Part shown: one piece after another, positions 56,212 to 64,000 of the stretch | Position numbering within the stretch: position 1 is the stretch's first letter | Layout: every line of letters starts with the position of its first letter | DNA from: JAMQKA01 sp031569985 | GTDB taxonomy: Bacteria > Bacteroidota > Rhodothermia > Balneolales > Balneolaceae | Direction: 5' to 3' | Length of the DNA stretch: 64,000 bases | Assembly: GCF_031569985.1 (NCBI RefSeq) | Contig: NZ_JAMQKA010000009.1 | Coordinates: 1 to 64,000 of the forward strand | Position numbers and translations under genes: made by a program | The notes under the pieces: model-generated | Told to the model about the DNA's origin: nothing | The model's input: only the letters and a program-made list of their open reading frames with translations | The model's database searches: none

Positions 56212-56553
56212 GGAAAAGATTCTTAATTGAGCGTTGATGAAATCGTAATATAAACTTGTTTCAGGATCTCGCAGAGGCCATTACTGTTGATATAGTTTTG
56301 TAATTAATCAACGTCTATTGCCCACGACGAGATCCCGGATTGGGTTCGGGTGAAACAGTAGGTATTTATTTTTCATTAGCCATGAAATCCACCTGCTAAA
56401 CGGGTGTATAGTAACTAAAATATTTCTATCCTTGAATTTACCATACTCTGATAAAATGACAAACAACCAGGTTTTAACAACAGAGCCATCCGGCAAATAA
56501 AAAAGGGAACCCGAATGGGCTCCCTTAAAGTAAAGAGGGTGATTAAAAGCTGA
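56212..56553. other. Intergenic region upstream of the hexosaminidase gene
   Basis: 342 bases with no convincing gene. They contain the terminator of the downstream-encoded minus-strand outer-membrane protein (56503-56526) and the promoter of the hexosaminidase. Confidence 0.45.
56503..56526 (-). terminator. Rho-independent terminator of the DUF6588-type gene
   Basis: On the minus strand, AAGGGAGCCC and GGGTTCCCTT form a 10-bp stem with one G-T pair and a 4-base loop, followed by TTTTTTATTT. It lies 28 bases after the gene's stop. Confidence 0.8.
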
Positions 56554-57669
56554 TTACCTAAAACTGATGCCAAATCCTACGTTATAGCTTGAGTAGTTGG
56601 CCAGGGTGTAGGAGGCGGAAACATGGAATATTGCAAAGCGCAGTCGAAATCCGGCCAGTGCCCGAAAGCCATTTTGCCCCTCCATTTCTACATTTATTGG
56701 CTTTTCGATGGCATTTACAATCAGCGGCTCATTGTTGTTGGGATCAGTCTGATATTCCTCATTGGGGATAACGGTAGGATATGATCCCGGGGTGGAAACG
56801 GAAAAAGTGGAAGCCTCATATCCGATACCACCGTAAACCGAGATAACAGGAAGTGTCTTCCCTACAAGAGCGTTGACGGTCCATGCGTCGGTTGTGAGTG
56901 CGGCACGCTGTCCGTCCCATGTTGAGGCGGGATATGGATTTTCGGTATCCTCGGGCTGGGTAATCACATCATTGGGCATTACATCAAAATCGGTTCCCAG
57001 CTCCATATTTGTATATCCGAACATGACTGAAATATCAACGGGAATAAGTTTACCACCTGGCAGCCACTGTTTTACGTCATGCTTTACACCGACACCGAAC
57101 AGCTTGAAAGACCCGTAATCCTCAATATTGTATTCGGGAGTGTAGCGTACCATTACATCCGTATTCTTGATCAATCCAATCCCAGCTTTGATCATTGGGG
57201 CAGGGGAATATTCGAAGCCGGTCCCTTCAGGCATATTGAATTCTACCAGTTTTTCCCGGCCCTGGAACGGAACATTTGCATAGGCTGCCATTGTAGGCCC
57301 GGTTTCGCTGGGTCCACTGATGGTCGGGGTTATTGGCGATCCGTCCTCAAGTTCAAGCTCTTGCAGGTCAAGCTGGGTTACATCAAATGTGAGATCTTCA
57401 TCGGGTACAATGGCAAGGCCCGCGCTGACAGTCAGATCAAATCCCAGTGTATTGTGTGTTTTGGCTGTATTGGTCCAGCCCGTGTTCAATCCCGCACCAA
57501 ATCCGGATCCGAAAGGTTCCAGATAGGCTCTTACTAAAGTATTGGCATCTTCTTTGCCCGATTGCAGGATACTACCCACATCGCCCAACTGGGCAAAAGA
57601 AGGCACGGAAACAACACCGACGAAAACAAAAAACAGAAGTCCTTTGAGAAGTAGTTGTCGTAGCTTCAT
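56554..57669 (-). CDS. Outer-membrane beta-barrel protein, DUF6588-like
   Basis: The 371-residue protein has a signal peptide (about 1-26) and alternating aromatic/hydrophobic strands through to a terminal Phe-Arg (NVGFGISFR), as in an outer-membrane barrel. The N-terminal mature part DANTLVRAYLEPFGSGFGAGLNTGW and the IGLIKNTDVMVRYTPEY and FGVGVKHDVKQWLPGG blocks match DUF6588 proteins of Bacteroidota. The function is unknown; transport or structure are the likely options. Confidence 0.75.
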   Translation of the reverse strand: MKLRQLLLKGLLFFVFVGVVSVPSFAQLGDVGSILQSGKEDANTLVRAYLEPFGSGFGAGLNTGWTNTAKTHNTLGFDLTVSAGLAIVPDEDLTFDVTQLDLQELELEDGSPITPTISGPSETGPTMAAYANVPFQGREKLVEFNMPEGTGFEYSPAPMIKAGIGLIKNTDVMVRYTPEYNIEDYGSFKLFGVGVKHDVKQWLPGGKLIPVDISVMFGYTNMELGTDFDVMPNDVITQPEDTENPYPASTWDGQRAALTTDAWTVNALVGKTLPVISVYGGIGYEASTFSVSTPGSYPTVIPNEEYQTDPNNNEPLIVNAIEKPINVEMEGQNGFRALAGFRLRFAIFHVSASYTLANYSSYNVGFGISFR

Positions 57670-57771
57670 CGCATATAGGTTTGTTTAAGATGTTTGTTAG
57701 ATGATATAACTATTAGGTATTAACTATCCCCGAAAGAGGACATACATAGTACATAATTTGTGATAGACTCT

Positions 57772-58704
57772 CTAATTTTCTTCCAGCGATTCCAGGATAT
57801 TCAGGTATGACTCATACCGCTGGGCACTGATATCACCATTTTCAAACGCTTCAATTACGCCGCAGCCTGGTTCGTGACTGTGGGTGCAGTTGTTGAACTT
57901 GCAGTACTGACGGGGCTCCAGCATCTCCGGGAAAAAGAGCGAGAGCTCCCAGGGCTCAATGTTGACCAACCCAAATTCTTTGATTCCGGGCGTATCCACC
58001 AGGTAGCCTCCGAAATGCAGCGGAAGCAGTTTGGCGAAGGTCGTGGTGTGTATGCCTTTTTCTGAATAATCGGAGACATCCGAAGTGGGGCGTTCAATAC
58101 CGGGATCAATTTTGTTGATAATGGATGTTTTGCCCACCCCGGAGTGCCCGATAAAAACGGAGGTTCGCCCTTTAAGCTCCTCTTTTACCGTTTCAAGGGA
58201 TTCTTCATCGTAGATACTGGTGGCCATAATATCATACCCGATGGAGCTGTAGAGATCGATAAGCCGTGCGGCCTGCTCTTTTTCCTTCTCCCTGGCCAGG
58301 TCCATTTTGTTTATGAGGATGAAGGAAGAAACCTCGTATGCCTCACAGGTGACAAGGAAACGGTCAATAAATCCGGGTTTGAGCCTCGGTTTGCGAATCG
58401 ACTGTATCACAAATGCGCGGTCCACATTGGCGGCAAGAATCTGCTCACCGCGCTGATTATGCGTAGATTTACGGATGACAAAGTTTTGGCGATCGTGAAT
58501 TTTTTCAATGCTTCCGGTATCATCCTCGTTTATGGAGATGTCTACCCGGTCTCCCACAGCAATGGGATTTGTGACATTGTAATCTTCCAGTCTGAATCGC
58601 CCGGGAAGCCGACATTTTACGATACTGAATCCCTCATCGTCTTCCACGGCAATCTCATACCAGCTACCGGTTGATTGTACTACACGTCCCTGTTTGTTGG
58701 CCAT
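57772..58704 (-). CDS. rsgA: Ribosome small-subunit-dependent GTPase A
   Basis: A 310-residue circularly permuted GTPase. It has an OB domain (about 1-70) and the G4 motif INKMDL before the P-loop GHSGVGKTS (G1) and DTPGIKEFG (G3), the order that defines the family. The C-terminal zinc-finger region CKFNNCTHSHEPGC supplies Cys/His ligands. It assists late 30S subunit maturation in the cytoplasm. Complete and typical. Confidence 0.96.
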   Translation of the reverse strand: MANKQGRVVQSTGSWYEIAVEDDEGFSIVKCRLPGRFRLEDYNVTNPIAVGDRVDISINEDDTGSIEKIHDRQNFVIRKSTHNQRGEQILAANVDRAFVIQSIRKPRLKPGFIDRFLVTCEAYEVSSFILINKMDLAREKEKEQAARLIDLYSSIGYDIMATSIYDEESLETVKEELKGRTSVFIGHSGVGKTSIINKIDPGIERPTSDVSDYSEKGIHTTTFAKLLPLHFGGYLVDTPGIKEFGLVNIEPWELSLFFPEMLEPRQYCKFNNCTHSHEPGCGVIEAFENGDISAQRYESYLNILESLEEN

Positions 58705-58766
58705 TGATCATTTCTTTTGAAATTAGGATGAAAATATTGAAGTAACGCTAATAATGAAACTAATCC

Positions 58767-59129
58767 TTGTTAGTTGGACGATTAGGAAAAAGAATTGAGT
58801 CCATAATCCCGAAGACGAGACTGCCACCAGTAGATGGGATCAGTACCCTGTATGGACCCGATATTTTAGTGGGCATTATCTGGAAAAATGATATCCGGGA
58901 GTTTGATATGTACCTGCCTGAAGGGCAGTGGACCGATGTCTGGTCAGATGAAACAGTTGAAGGACCGACAGAAGTCGCGATAGAGACACCGCTCCATAAA
59001 ATCCCGATCTTTGTGAGATCAGGCAGCGGTGTTGATCTCGGTAACCTGAACCAACTTTTTCATGAATCAGTCGATATAGACAGTTCAAAACCTGATCTGG
59101 AGAGTTTACTGGAAAACGAGAGTTTCTAA
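58767..59129 (+). pseudogene. C-terminal remnant of a GH31-type alpha-glycosidase
   Basis: The 120-codon frame lacks any catalytic domain. Its middle reads YGPDILVGIIWKND, FDMYLPEGQWTDVWSDETVEG and IETPLHKIPIFVRSGSGVDLG. This is the beta-sandwich after the barrel in GH31 enzymes (DLLVAPV, LPxGxWxDxW, PxxxIPxFVRxGS). No other GH31 piece lies upstream, where rsgA is divergently oriented. It is probably a relic left by rearrangement. Confidence 0.5.
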
Positions 59130-59838
59130 ATAATTAGGGCTTCCTTTTGACAAGATAATTCGATGCGTGACAATGTTTTAACGGATAAATTGGGTGATCG
59201 AAATCCAAGGTTTTATGGATTTTCAAATTACCCTGCATATGATACAGCCGGCACCGAAAGCAGGAATTTTCTGGACGTGGGGCTGCCGGTGGAGTTGGGT
59301 TTATCCCTCCGGCCTACGGATTTATGAGCCGTCCGGGCAAATGCAGCGGAGGCGTTAAGAAAGAAACCTTGCAGCAGGTTTCGGGAAAGACTGGAGGTGT
59401 GGGAAATCTCAATAATCCGGAAGGAACTCCGAACATGAATATCTTGGTTTCTTTTAGCCACAGCGAAGTGCAGCCAGGCGAAAAAATCCCAGACGGTGAT
59501 TTTTGGGGTGTCTGGTTCGTAAGTCCCGAATACTTTCGGGATTTGTTCACACAAAAAGGAATATCACTGCTATCGATAATTGCTAATACTTTTTGAGGAA
59601 GCCCTAGATAGAGTGAGAACAACATACTCAATTTTCAGAGGGACGTTTCCGCTGTCATTTTCATCTCGTGCCAGACCTCTGTTTCGGGCGTGGAGAATGG
59701 TACTTTTGGTACTTGGTATTTCTGTAATCCGTGCCAAAGCCCCAGCAGATTTTTCAACAATTCAGCAGTTCAACAACTCAACGAGCAACTTCTACTTAAA
59801 TGACTCATTCAACACAACTTTTGAGGATACACTAAATA
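59130..59838. other. Gene-free stretch
   Basis: About 700 bases with several short open frames on both strands, none resembling a protein I know. A small hairpin, TCCCGAATACTTTCGGGA, lies at about 59523-59540. It is probably non-coding or heavily decayed. Confidence 0.4.
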
Positions 59839-60033
59839 ACCTCAGTTCGATATAAAAATCACAAAATTATAGCTGTCATCGCGAGGAGGCGTCTTTGATA
59901 GTAGCCGGCTCCATCTTGAGGTCGACGTGGCGATCTCCGTATTCGTTTTTCCCGGGAGATTGTCTCCCGAAAGTTTTCGGGATCCCGATGGTCACTTAAT
60001 CCTCGCAATGACAGGTTCTATCTTGAACTGACG
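59839..60033. repeat. TGTCATTGCGA-type interspersed palindromic element, copy A
   Basis: The outer arms AACCTCAGTTCGATATA (59839-59855) and TATCTTGAACTGACG (60019-60033) are inverted, as are inner arms TGTCATCGCGAGG and CCTCGCAATGACA. Between them lies the shared core with GGTCGACGTGGCGATCTCC. Two more copies occur at 60256-60443 (same orientation) and 63313-63525 (inverted). Confidence 0.75.
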
Positions 60034-60072
60034 CTAAATATTTTTGCATTTCAGAGGATGTCCTAAATTAAT

Positions 60073-60180
60073 TGAGACGGTCGTCTCATATATACTGAGA
60101 TAGTAGTCTCAGGATCTGTGAGACTATGGTCTCGGTAAGTATGAGACGATGGTCTCACTATGTATGAGATAGTAGTCTTG
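60073..60180. repeat. Array of five 16-bp dyads with exact 23-bp period
   Basis: TGAGAC/T, four bases, GTCTCA/G occurs at 60073-60088, 60096-60111, 60119-60134, 60142-60157 and 60165-60180. Every start is 23 bases from the last, with 7-base spacers of differing sequence. The dyads are conserved while the spacers vary, which suggests iterated binding sites or an iteron-like array. No gene starts near it; lon ends about 310 bases to the right. Confidence 0.85.
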
Positions 60181-60255
60181 GTAAGCGTGTTAATCTATTA
60201 AAAGGGGGTTTTCACTTAGGGCTTATTCAAAATTCCTGGTGAGGAGGCCCTGCTT

Positions 60256-60443
60256 AACCTGAGTTTGACATATGGATACTAAAAATAATAACTATTATCG
60301 CGACGAGGCTTTGGTGTACTTGTTGGCTTAACGATGCGGTCGACGAGGCGATCTCCTCATCCGTTTTTTGTTTACGCATAGGAGATCGCCGCTGGATTTC
60401 GCTGAATTCCTCACAATGACAGATTTTATATCGAACTGACGTT
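60256..60443. repeat. TGTCATTGCGA-type interspersed palindromic element, copy B
   Basis: Outer arms AACCTGAGTTTGACATA and TATATCGAACTGACGTT, with an inner right arm CCTCACAATGACAG. The core GGCTTAACGATG..GGTCGACGAGGCGATCTCC matches the reverse complement of the copy at 63313-63525. Confidence 0.75.
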
Positions 60444-60448
60444 AAATA

Positions 60449-60481
60449 AAAAACCCTGCCAGGTTTGATCACCTGGCAGGG
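60449..60481 (-). terminator. Rho-independent terminator of lon
   Basis: On the minus strand CCCTGCCAGGT (60481-60471) pairs perfectly with ACCTGGCAGGG (60464-60454) around a 6-base loop and is followed by TTTTTTAT. It lies just after the lon stop. Confidence 0.9.
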
Positions 60482-60493
60482 CTAAGTTTAATT

Positions 60494-63034
60494 TTACTGC
60501 TCCATAATAATGGTCTCCTCTGTGGAGTCTTTCGAGGGTTGACTAGCGCCATTGCGGGTTTTGTATTCCTCAGAAACCTTGAACCGTTCTTTGGGATCCA
60601 TAACCGATTCATCTTCAAGGACGATGCCCAGCAGGGGATCCATTCGCTCCAGGTACTGAACTTCAAGGTCGCCGATCACATCTTCTTCAATCTCGGCTAC
60701 ATCCTTCTCATTTTTCTTGGGTAGCAATACTTTTTCGATACCGGAGCGCTTGGCTGCCAGTACTTTTTCCTTGATACCGCCCACAGGGAGTACCAGGCCA
60801 CGCAAAGTAATCTCACCCGTCATTGCGAGCGTACCTTTTACCTTGCGCTGGGTAAAGATGGAGGCCACAGCCGAAAATATTGAGACACCGGCAGATGGTC
60901 CGTCTTTTGGCACAGCACCTTTCGGCACGTGGATGTGCAGATCCCAGTACTTGAATGCCTCTTCCGGGATACCGAGTTCATCGGAATGAGCCCGCAGGTA
61001 CGACATCGCCAGCATGGCCGATTCTTTCATTACATCACCAAGCTGACCGGTGATATGCAGCTTGCCTGTACCTTTTGAAACGCTAGCCTCGATGAAGAGG
61101 ATATCTCCACCGTAGGGCGTCCAGGCCAGGCCGGTCGCAACACCGGGGACGGTAGTTCGTTCGGCGACTTCAGAGAAGTATTTTCGCTTACCGAGATACT
61201 CCTCAACCTCATTGACGCCAACTTTGAACTCTTTGTCTTCGCCTTTGGCAATTTTTGCAGCCACACCCCGGCATACAGAACCGATCTGCCGCTCCAGGGT
61301 ACGCACGCCGGACTCACGCGTGTATTCGTCTATAATTTTCTGCAGTCCCTGGTGCGTAATCTTGATCTGATCCTCCGTCAAACCGTTTTCTTTGATCTGC
61401 TTTGGAATCAGGTGCTGCTTGGCGATTTCGGACTTCTCTTCAAGCGTGTAGCCACTGATGTTGATGATCTCCATACGGTCGCGCAGCGGGGCCGGGATGG
61501 TGTCCAGCGAGTTTGCCGTCGCGATGAACAGCACCTTGGAGAGGTCATATTCCAGCTCCAGGTAGTTGTCGGCAAAGGAGTCGTTCTGCTCGGGATCCAG
61601 CACTTCAAGCAGGGCGGAGGTGGGATCACCGCGATAGTCAGAGCCGACTTTGTCAATCTCATCCAGCATCATCACGGGATTGCTTGTCTCTGCCTTTTTC
61701 ATAGATCGAATGATACGGCCCGGCAGGGCACCGATATACGTTCTGCGGTGACCACGAATTTCAGCTTCATCGTGAATGCCGCCAAGGCTGAAACGTTCAA
61801 ATTTCCGGTTCAGGGCCCGGGCAATCGATTTACCCAGCGAAGTTTTACCAACGCCCGGAGGTCCATAGAAGCAGAGGATTGGAGCTTTCATATCTTTTTT
61901 CAGCTTCAGGACAGCCAGGTATTCGATAATTCGTTTCTTTACTTTGTCAAGGCCGTAGTGATCTTCGTCGAGCACCTTTTTGGCATGCCCAAGATCTAGG
62001 TTGTCATCCGAATACTCGTTCCACGGCAGATCCAGGATCCACTCGATATAGCTGTGGATGATACCGTAATTCGGGGATGAATTCGGCGTACGCTCCAGCC
62101 GCTGCAGCTCTTTGTCTACGGTATCTACTGCCTCTTCGGGCAGATCTTTTTCCTTGAGGCGTTGACGCAGCTTTTCAATCTCCTGCTGCTCACTATCTTC
62201 GCCCAGCGCTTCCTGTATCGCCTTCATCTGTTGGCGCAGGTAAAAATCACGCTGCTGTTCGTCGATATCGGTTTTGACCTTTGAGCGGATCTCCTCACTC
62301 AGGTTCAGCACCTGCAGTTCCTTGTTGAGGAACTCCATCACTTTTTCGAGGCGATTAGAGAATTTTTTGATCTCCAACACCTCTTGCTTGTCGGCCGTAG
62401 AGACATTGAGGTTTGAGGAGATAAAATTCAACAGGAACGTGGGACTGCTGATGTTGTTAATGGCAATGGAGGCCTCGGACGGAATATTAGGAGACAGGTT
62501 GACAATTTTGCTTGCCGTCTCTTTTACCGAACGCATAGAGGCATCCAGCTCCACGCCTTCGATATCCATCTCCTGGCCGAACTCTTCGACCTCTGCACGG
62601 AAGTAGGGATCCGTCTGGAGAAATTCCGTGATATTGAAAGTTGTTTTACCCTGAATGACAATGCTTTTACTGCCATCGGGCATTTTTATCAGTTTTAATA
62701 TCTGGGCAACCGTACCTACATGGAACAGGTCCCCAGGGCCGGGGTTCTCTTCATCCTCTTCTTTCTGTGCTACAACCCCGATAATTTTATCATTTTCATA
62801 TGAGTCTTTCACAAGTTCCAGGGATTTGTCACGGCCTACTGTAATCGGGACAACCACGCCTGGAAACAAGACCGTATTCTTCAGGGGCAGGATGGGCAGA
62901 TTTTCAGGGACATCAAAATCGGTTAATTCTTTCTCCTCCTCTTCTGACATAAGGGGGATAGCCTGCTCAAAATCTTCAAACCCTTCTTCAGAATCTTCGA
63001 GTTTTTCCCAGTCAATATCTTTTTTGTCTATCAT
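60494..63034 (-). CDS. lon: ATP-dependent Lon protease
   Basis: At 846 residues it is a full LonA. The N-terminal LAN domain spans about 45-240 (LPILPLKNTVLFPGVVVPITVG) and is followed by a coiled-coil region. The AAA+ module has GPPGVGKTS (Walker A), MLDEIDKVG (Walker B) and GGIHDEAEIRGHRRTYIGA. The protease domain carries the catalytic Ser714 in KDGPSAGVS and Lys757 in GGIKEKVLAAK. It degrades misfolded and regulatory proteins. The acidic C-terminal extension after about 815 (DPKERFKVSEEYKTRN to IIMEQ) is not part of the conserved enzyme. It is monocistronic with its own terminator. Confidence 0.97.
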   Translation of the reverse strand: MIDKKDIDWEKLEDSEEGFEDFEQAIPLMSEEEEKELTDFDVPENLPILPLKNTVLFPGVVVPITVGRDKSLELVKDSYENDKIIGVVAQKEEDEENPGPGDLFHVGTVAQILKLIKMPDGSKSIVIQGKTTFNITEFLQTDPYFRAEVEEFGQEMDIEGVELDASMRSVKETASKIVNLSPNIPSEASIAINNISSPTFLLNFISSNLNVSTADKQEVLEIKKFSNRLEKVMEFLNKELQVLNLSEEIRSKVKTDIDEQQRDFYLRQQMKAIQEALGEDSEQQEIEKLRQRLKEKDLPEEAVDTVDKELQRLERTPNSSPNYGIIHSYIEWILDLPWNEYSDDNLDLGHAKKVLDEDHYGLDKVKKRIIEYLAVLKLKKDMKAPILCFYGPPGVGKTSLGKSIARALNRKFERFSLGGIHDEAEIRGHRRTYIGALPGRIIRSMKKAETSNPVMMLDEIDKVGSDYRGDPTSALLEVLDPEQNDSFADNYLELEYDLSKVLFIATANSLDTIPAPLRDRMEIINISGYTLEEKSEIAKQHLIPKQIKENGLTEDQIKITHQGLQKIIDEYTRESGVRTLERQIGSVCRGVAAKIAKGEDKEFKVGVNEVEEYLGKRKYFSEVAERTTVPGVATGLAWTPYGGDILFIEASVSKGTGKLHITGQLGDVMKESAMLAMSYLRAHSDELGIPEEAFKYWDLHIHVPKGAVPKDGPSAGVSIFSAVASIFTQRKVKGTLAMTGEITLRGLVLPVGGIKEKVLAAKRSGIEKVLLPKKNEKDVAEIEEDVIGDLEVQYLERMDPLLGIVLEDESVMDPKERFKVSEEYKTRNGASQPSKDSTEETIIMEQ

Positions 63035-63312
63035 AACTGAATTAAAAGTTAATATACTTTTTCGATTCTCTTTACATGGTTTGCAAATAAGACGCCAGCC
63101 CTAGAGTGTCTACCAATTAGTCATAATCTAATCAATCTTTATGGCAAAATAACAAATCTTGCCGTAATGTATGACAGTTGGGCATGAATATGGCTTGCGG
63201 TCTTTGTTTTATGCGTATACACCGCCATAATGTATCGTTCAAATTGGAGGTCGCTATATCATAGTACCCACAACACCCCGCCGGTTATTTTAGTTGCGAG
63301 GAAATAAATAAG

Positions 63313-63525
63313 ATAACGTCAGTTCGACAAAAAACTGTCATTGCGAAAGAGGAACTCAGCGACCTTCGGGATCCCGAAAATTTTGGGAGGCAATCTCCCG
63401 ATGGTTGAACAAAAAACGGACGGGGAGATCGCCGCGTCGACCTCATCGTTAAGCCCAAAAGGGCAACAAAGCCTTCTCGCGATGACAGTTATTATTTTGA
63501 GTTAGTCTTATCTCGAACTCAGGTT
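63313..63525. repeat. TGTCATTGCGA-type interspersed palindromic element, copy C (inverted)
   Basis: Outer arms ATAACGTCAGTTCGACA and ATCTCGAACTCAGGTT; inner arms CTGTCATTGCGAAAGA and TTCTCGCGATGACAG. The core, read on the minus strand, matches copy B. It ends 13 bases before the stop of the partial outer-membrane protein gene. Confidence 0.75.
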
Positions 63526-63537
63526 AAGAAAGGCATG

Positions 63538-63999
63538 TTAAAAATGAAATTTCAGCCCGCTAAACGCCGCACCGCCAAGCTCCAGTGTCGGCGTATTGCC
63601 GTGGGAAAGAAACTGGGCACCTATCGAAAATTCCCAGTGCTCCATCTCAACCCCGGTTCCGGCGCTCCAAAGCAAGGGGTAGCCGCTCGCAAGTTGTGTT
63701 CCCAGGCGGATTGGAATAGTTTTGATCGGGGAAAACTCCACACCAAAGTGGCCAATGAGTTTGGTATTGTTGAAAGCGGTGTCATTGAGTCCAAGGGTCA
63801 AGTCGGCTGACAGCTTTAGACGATTGAGCTGCAAAAGCATGCCCGCATTGAACGAGGTGGGAAGCAGCGCGGTAAAACGAGATTTTTGTGCTCCAACCTC
63901 ACCATTTCCCTGGCGCAATGGATTCAGGTTCTGTCCCGCTCTGTCAAAGAAAGAGAGATACTGTCCGGGAGATCCTTCAAACCGGGTGTCGGAAGTTCC
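63538..63999 (-). CDS. C-terminal part of an outer-membrane barrel protein (DUF5723-like), cut by the window edge
   Basis: The frame is open from the stop at 63538 to the right edge, so the start lies outside. The visible ~153 residues include FEGSPGQYLSFFDRAGQNL, then regular amphipathic strands (LNRLKLSADLTLGL, LIGHFGVEFSPI, HWEFSIGAQFL) and a terminal aromatic (LKFHF), as expected of an outer-membrane barrel. The SPGQ..SFFDRAGQNLNPL region resembles DUF5723-type proteins; this family match is from memory. Confidence 0.6.
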   Translation of the reverse strand, partial: GTSDTRFEGSPGQYLSFFDRAGQNLNPLRQGNGEVGAQKSRFTALLPTSFNAGMLLQLNRLKLSADLTLGLNDTAFNNTKLIGHFGVEFSPIKTIPIRLGTQLASGYPLLWSAGTGVEMEHWEFSIGAQFLSHGNTPTLELGGAAFSGLKFHF

Positions 64000-64000
64000 G

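Noticed and set aside
56308..56496. 62-codon minus-strand open frame before the DUF6588-like gene's terminator
   Set aside because: No ribosome-binding site, no known motif, and it lies in an intergenic region beside a terminator.
57079..57537. 152-codon plus-strand open frame
   Set aside because: Antisense to the DUF6588-like barrel gene, which has a signal peptide and its own terminator.
58144..58674. 176-codon plus-strand open frame
   Set aside because: Antisense to rsgA, which has complete GTPase motifs.
59228..59855. Several 90-108-codon frames on both strands
   Set aside because: They overlap each other, have odd composition and no recognisable motif; treated as non-coding.
60073..60180. 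CRISPR array
   Set aside because: The repeats are 16-bp dyads with only 7-bp spacers and there are no cas genes, so it does not fit CRISPR dimensions.
61352..61999. 215-codon plus-strand open frame
   Set aside because: Antisense to the AAA+ region of lon; an artefact of codon bias.

Overview
The window looks like the chromosome of a Balneolota or related Bacteroidota/Rhodothermota-group bacterium. The evidence is: a FecI-type ECF sigma factor, a FecR anti-sigma factor and a SusC/SusD pair; weak Shine-Dalgarno signals; many lipoproteins; a secreted protein whose C-terminal sorting domain carries the SYPNPFNPSTTIRY signature; and outer-membrane beta-barrel families common in this group. No rRNA, tRNA or CRISPR array was seen.

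Region 1 (1-3000) holds a two-gene TctC-TctB/TctA solute transporter. Region 2 (3000-4050) is a small scar with remnants of an IS630-like transposase and of a type I restriction subunit. Beside them is an intact two-helix membrane protein that resembles CBASS Cap15-type effectors.

Region 3 (4300-24330) is a glycan-utilisation locus. It contains ECF sigma, FecR, a SusC with an STN signalling domain, SusD, two tandem paralogues of an unusual GH67/GH20-like putative glycosidase plus a third truncated copy, a PD40 propeller lipoprotein, a VCBS/ASPIC lipoprotein, a Tat-exported enolase-superfamily dehydratase and an exported YhcH-like protein. A 31-bp composite motif with fixed spacing lies upstream of both the sigma and FecR genes and is a candidate ECF-dependent promoter.

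Region 4 (24360-36500) is a C2/C3 acid module: malate synthase, a fused FAD/Fe-S glycolate or D-lactate dehydrogenase, an LctP/GlcA permease, a CoA-acylating semialdehyde dehydrogenase, an Fe-type alcohol dehydrogenase, PEP carboxykinase (frameshifted at an A8 tract) and a decayed 2-hydroxyacid dehydrogenase. The semialdehyde dehydrogenase and alcohol dehydrogenase lie between two copies of the last 57 bp of the permease gene, which marks them as an inserted cassette. A degraded tyrosine integrase follows at 36700-37640.

Region 5 (38350-43650) encodes secreted or surface proteins. Region 6 (43750-64000) is mostly core or housekeeping: galE, mtgA, an Hpt protein, a metallopeptidase/propeller/barrel protein, a thioesterase, a histidine kinase, a DUF1080 protein, a SelW-like protein, GH20 hexosaminidase, a DUF6588-type outer-membrane protein, rsgA, lon and a partial outer-membrane protein. 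Its intergenic DNA carries two covarying REP-like palindromes, three copies of a TGTCATTGCGA-type imperfect palindromic element, and an array of five 16-bp dyads at an exact 23-bp period.

As a working model (inference), the locus imports and cuts a uronate- or sugar-acid-containing glycan. A dehydratase and aldehyde/alcohol enzymes would then feed glycolate or lactate through the oxidase and malate synthase to malate, and PEPCK would provide gluconeogenesis.
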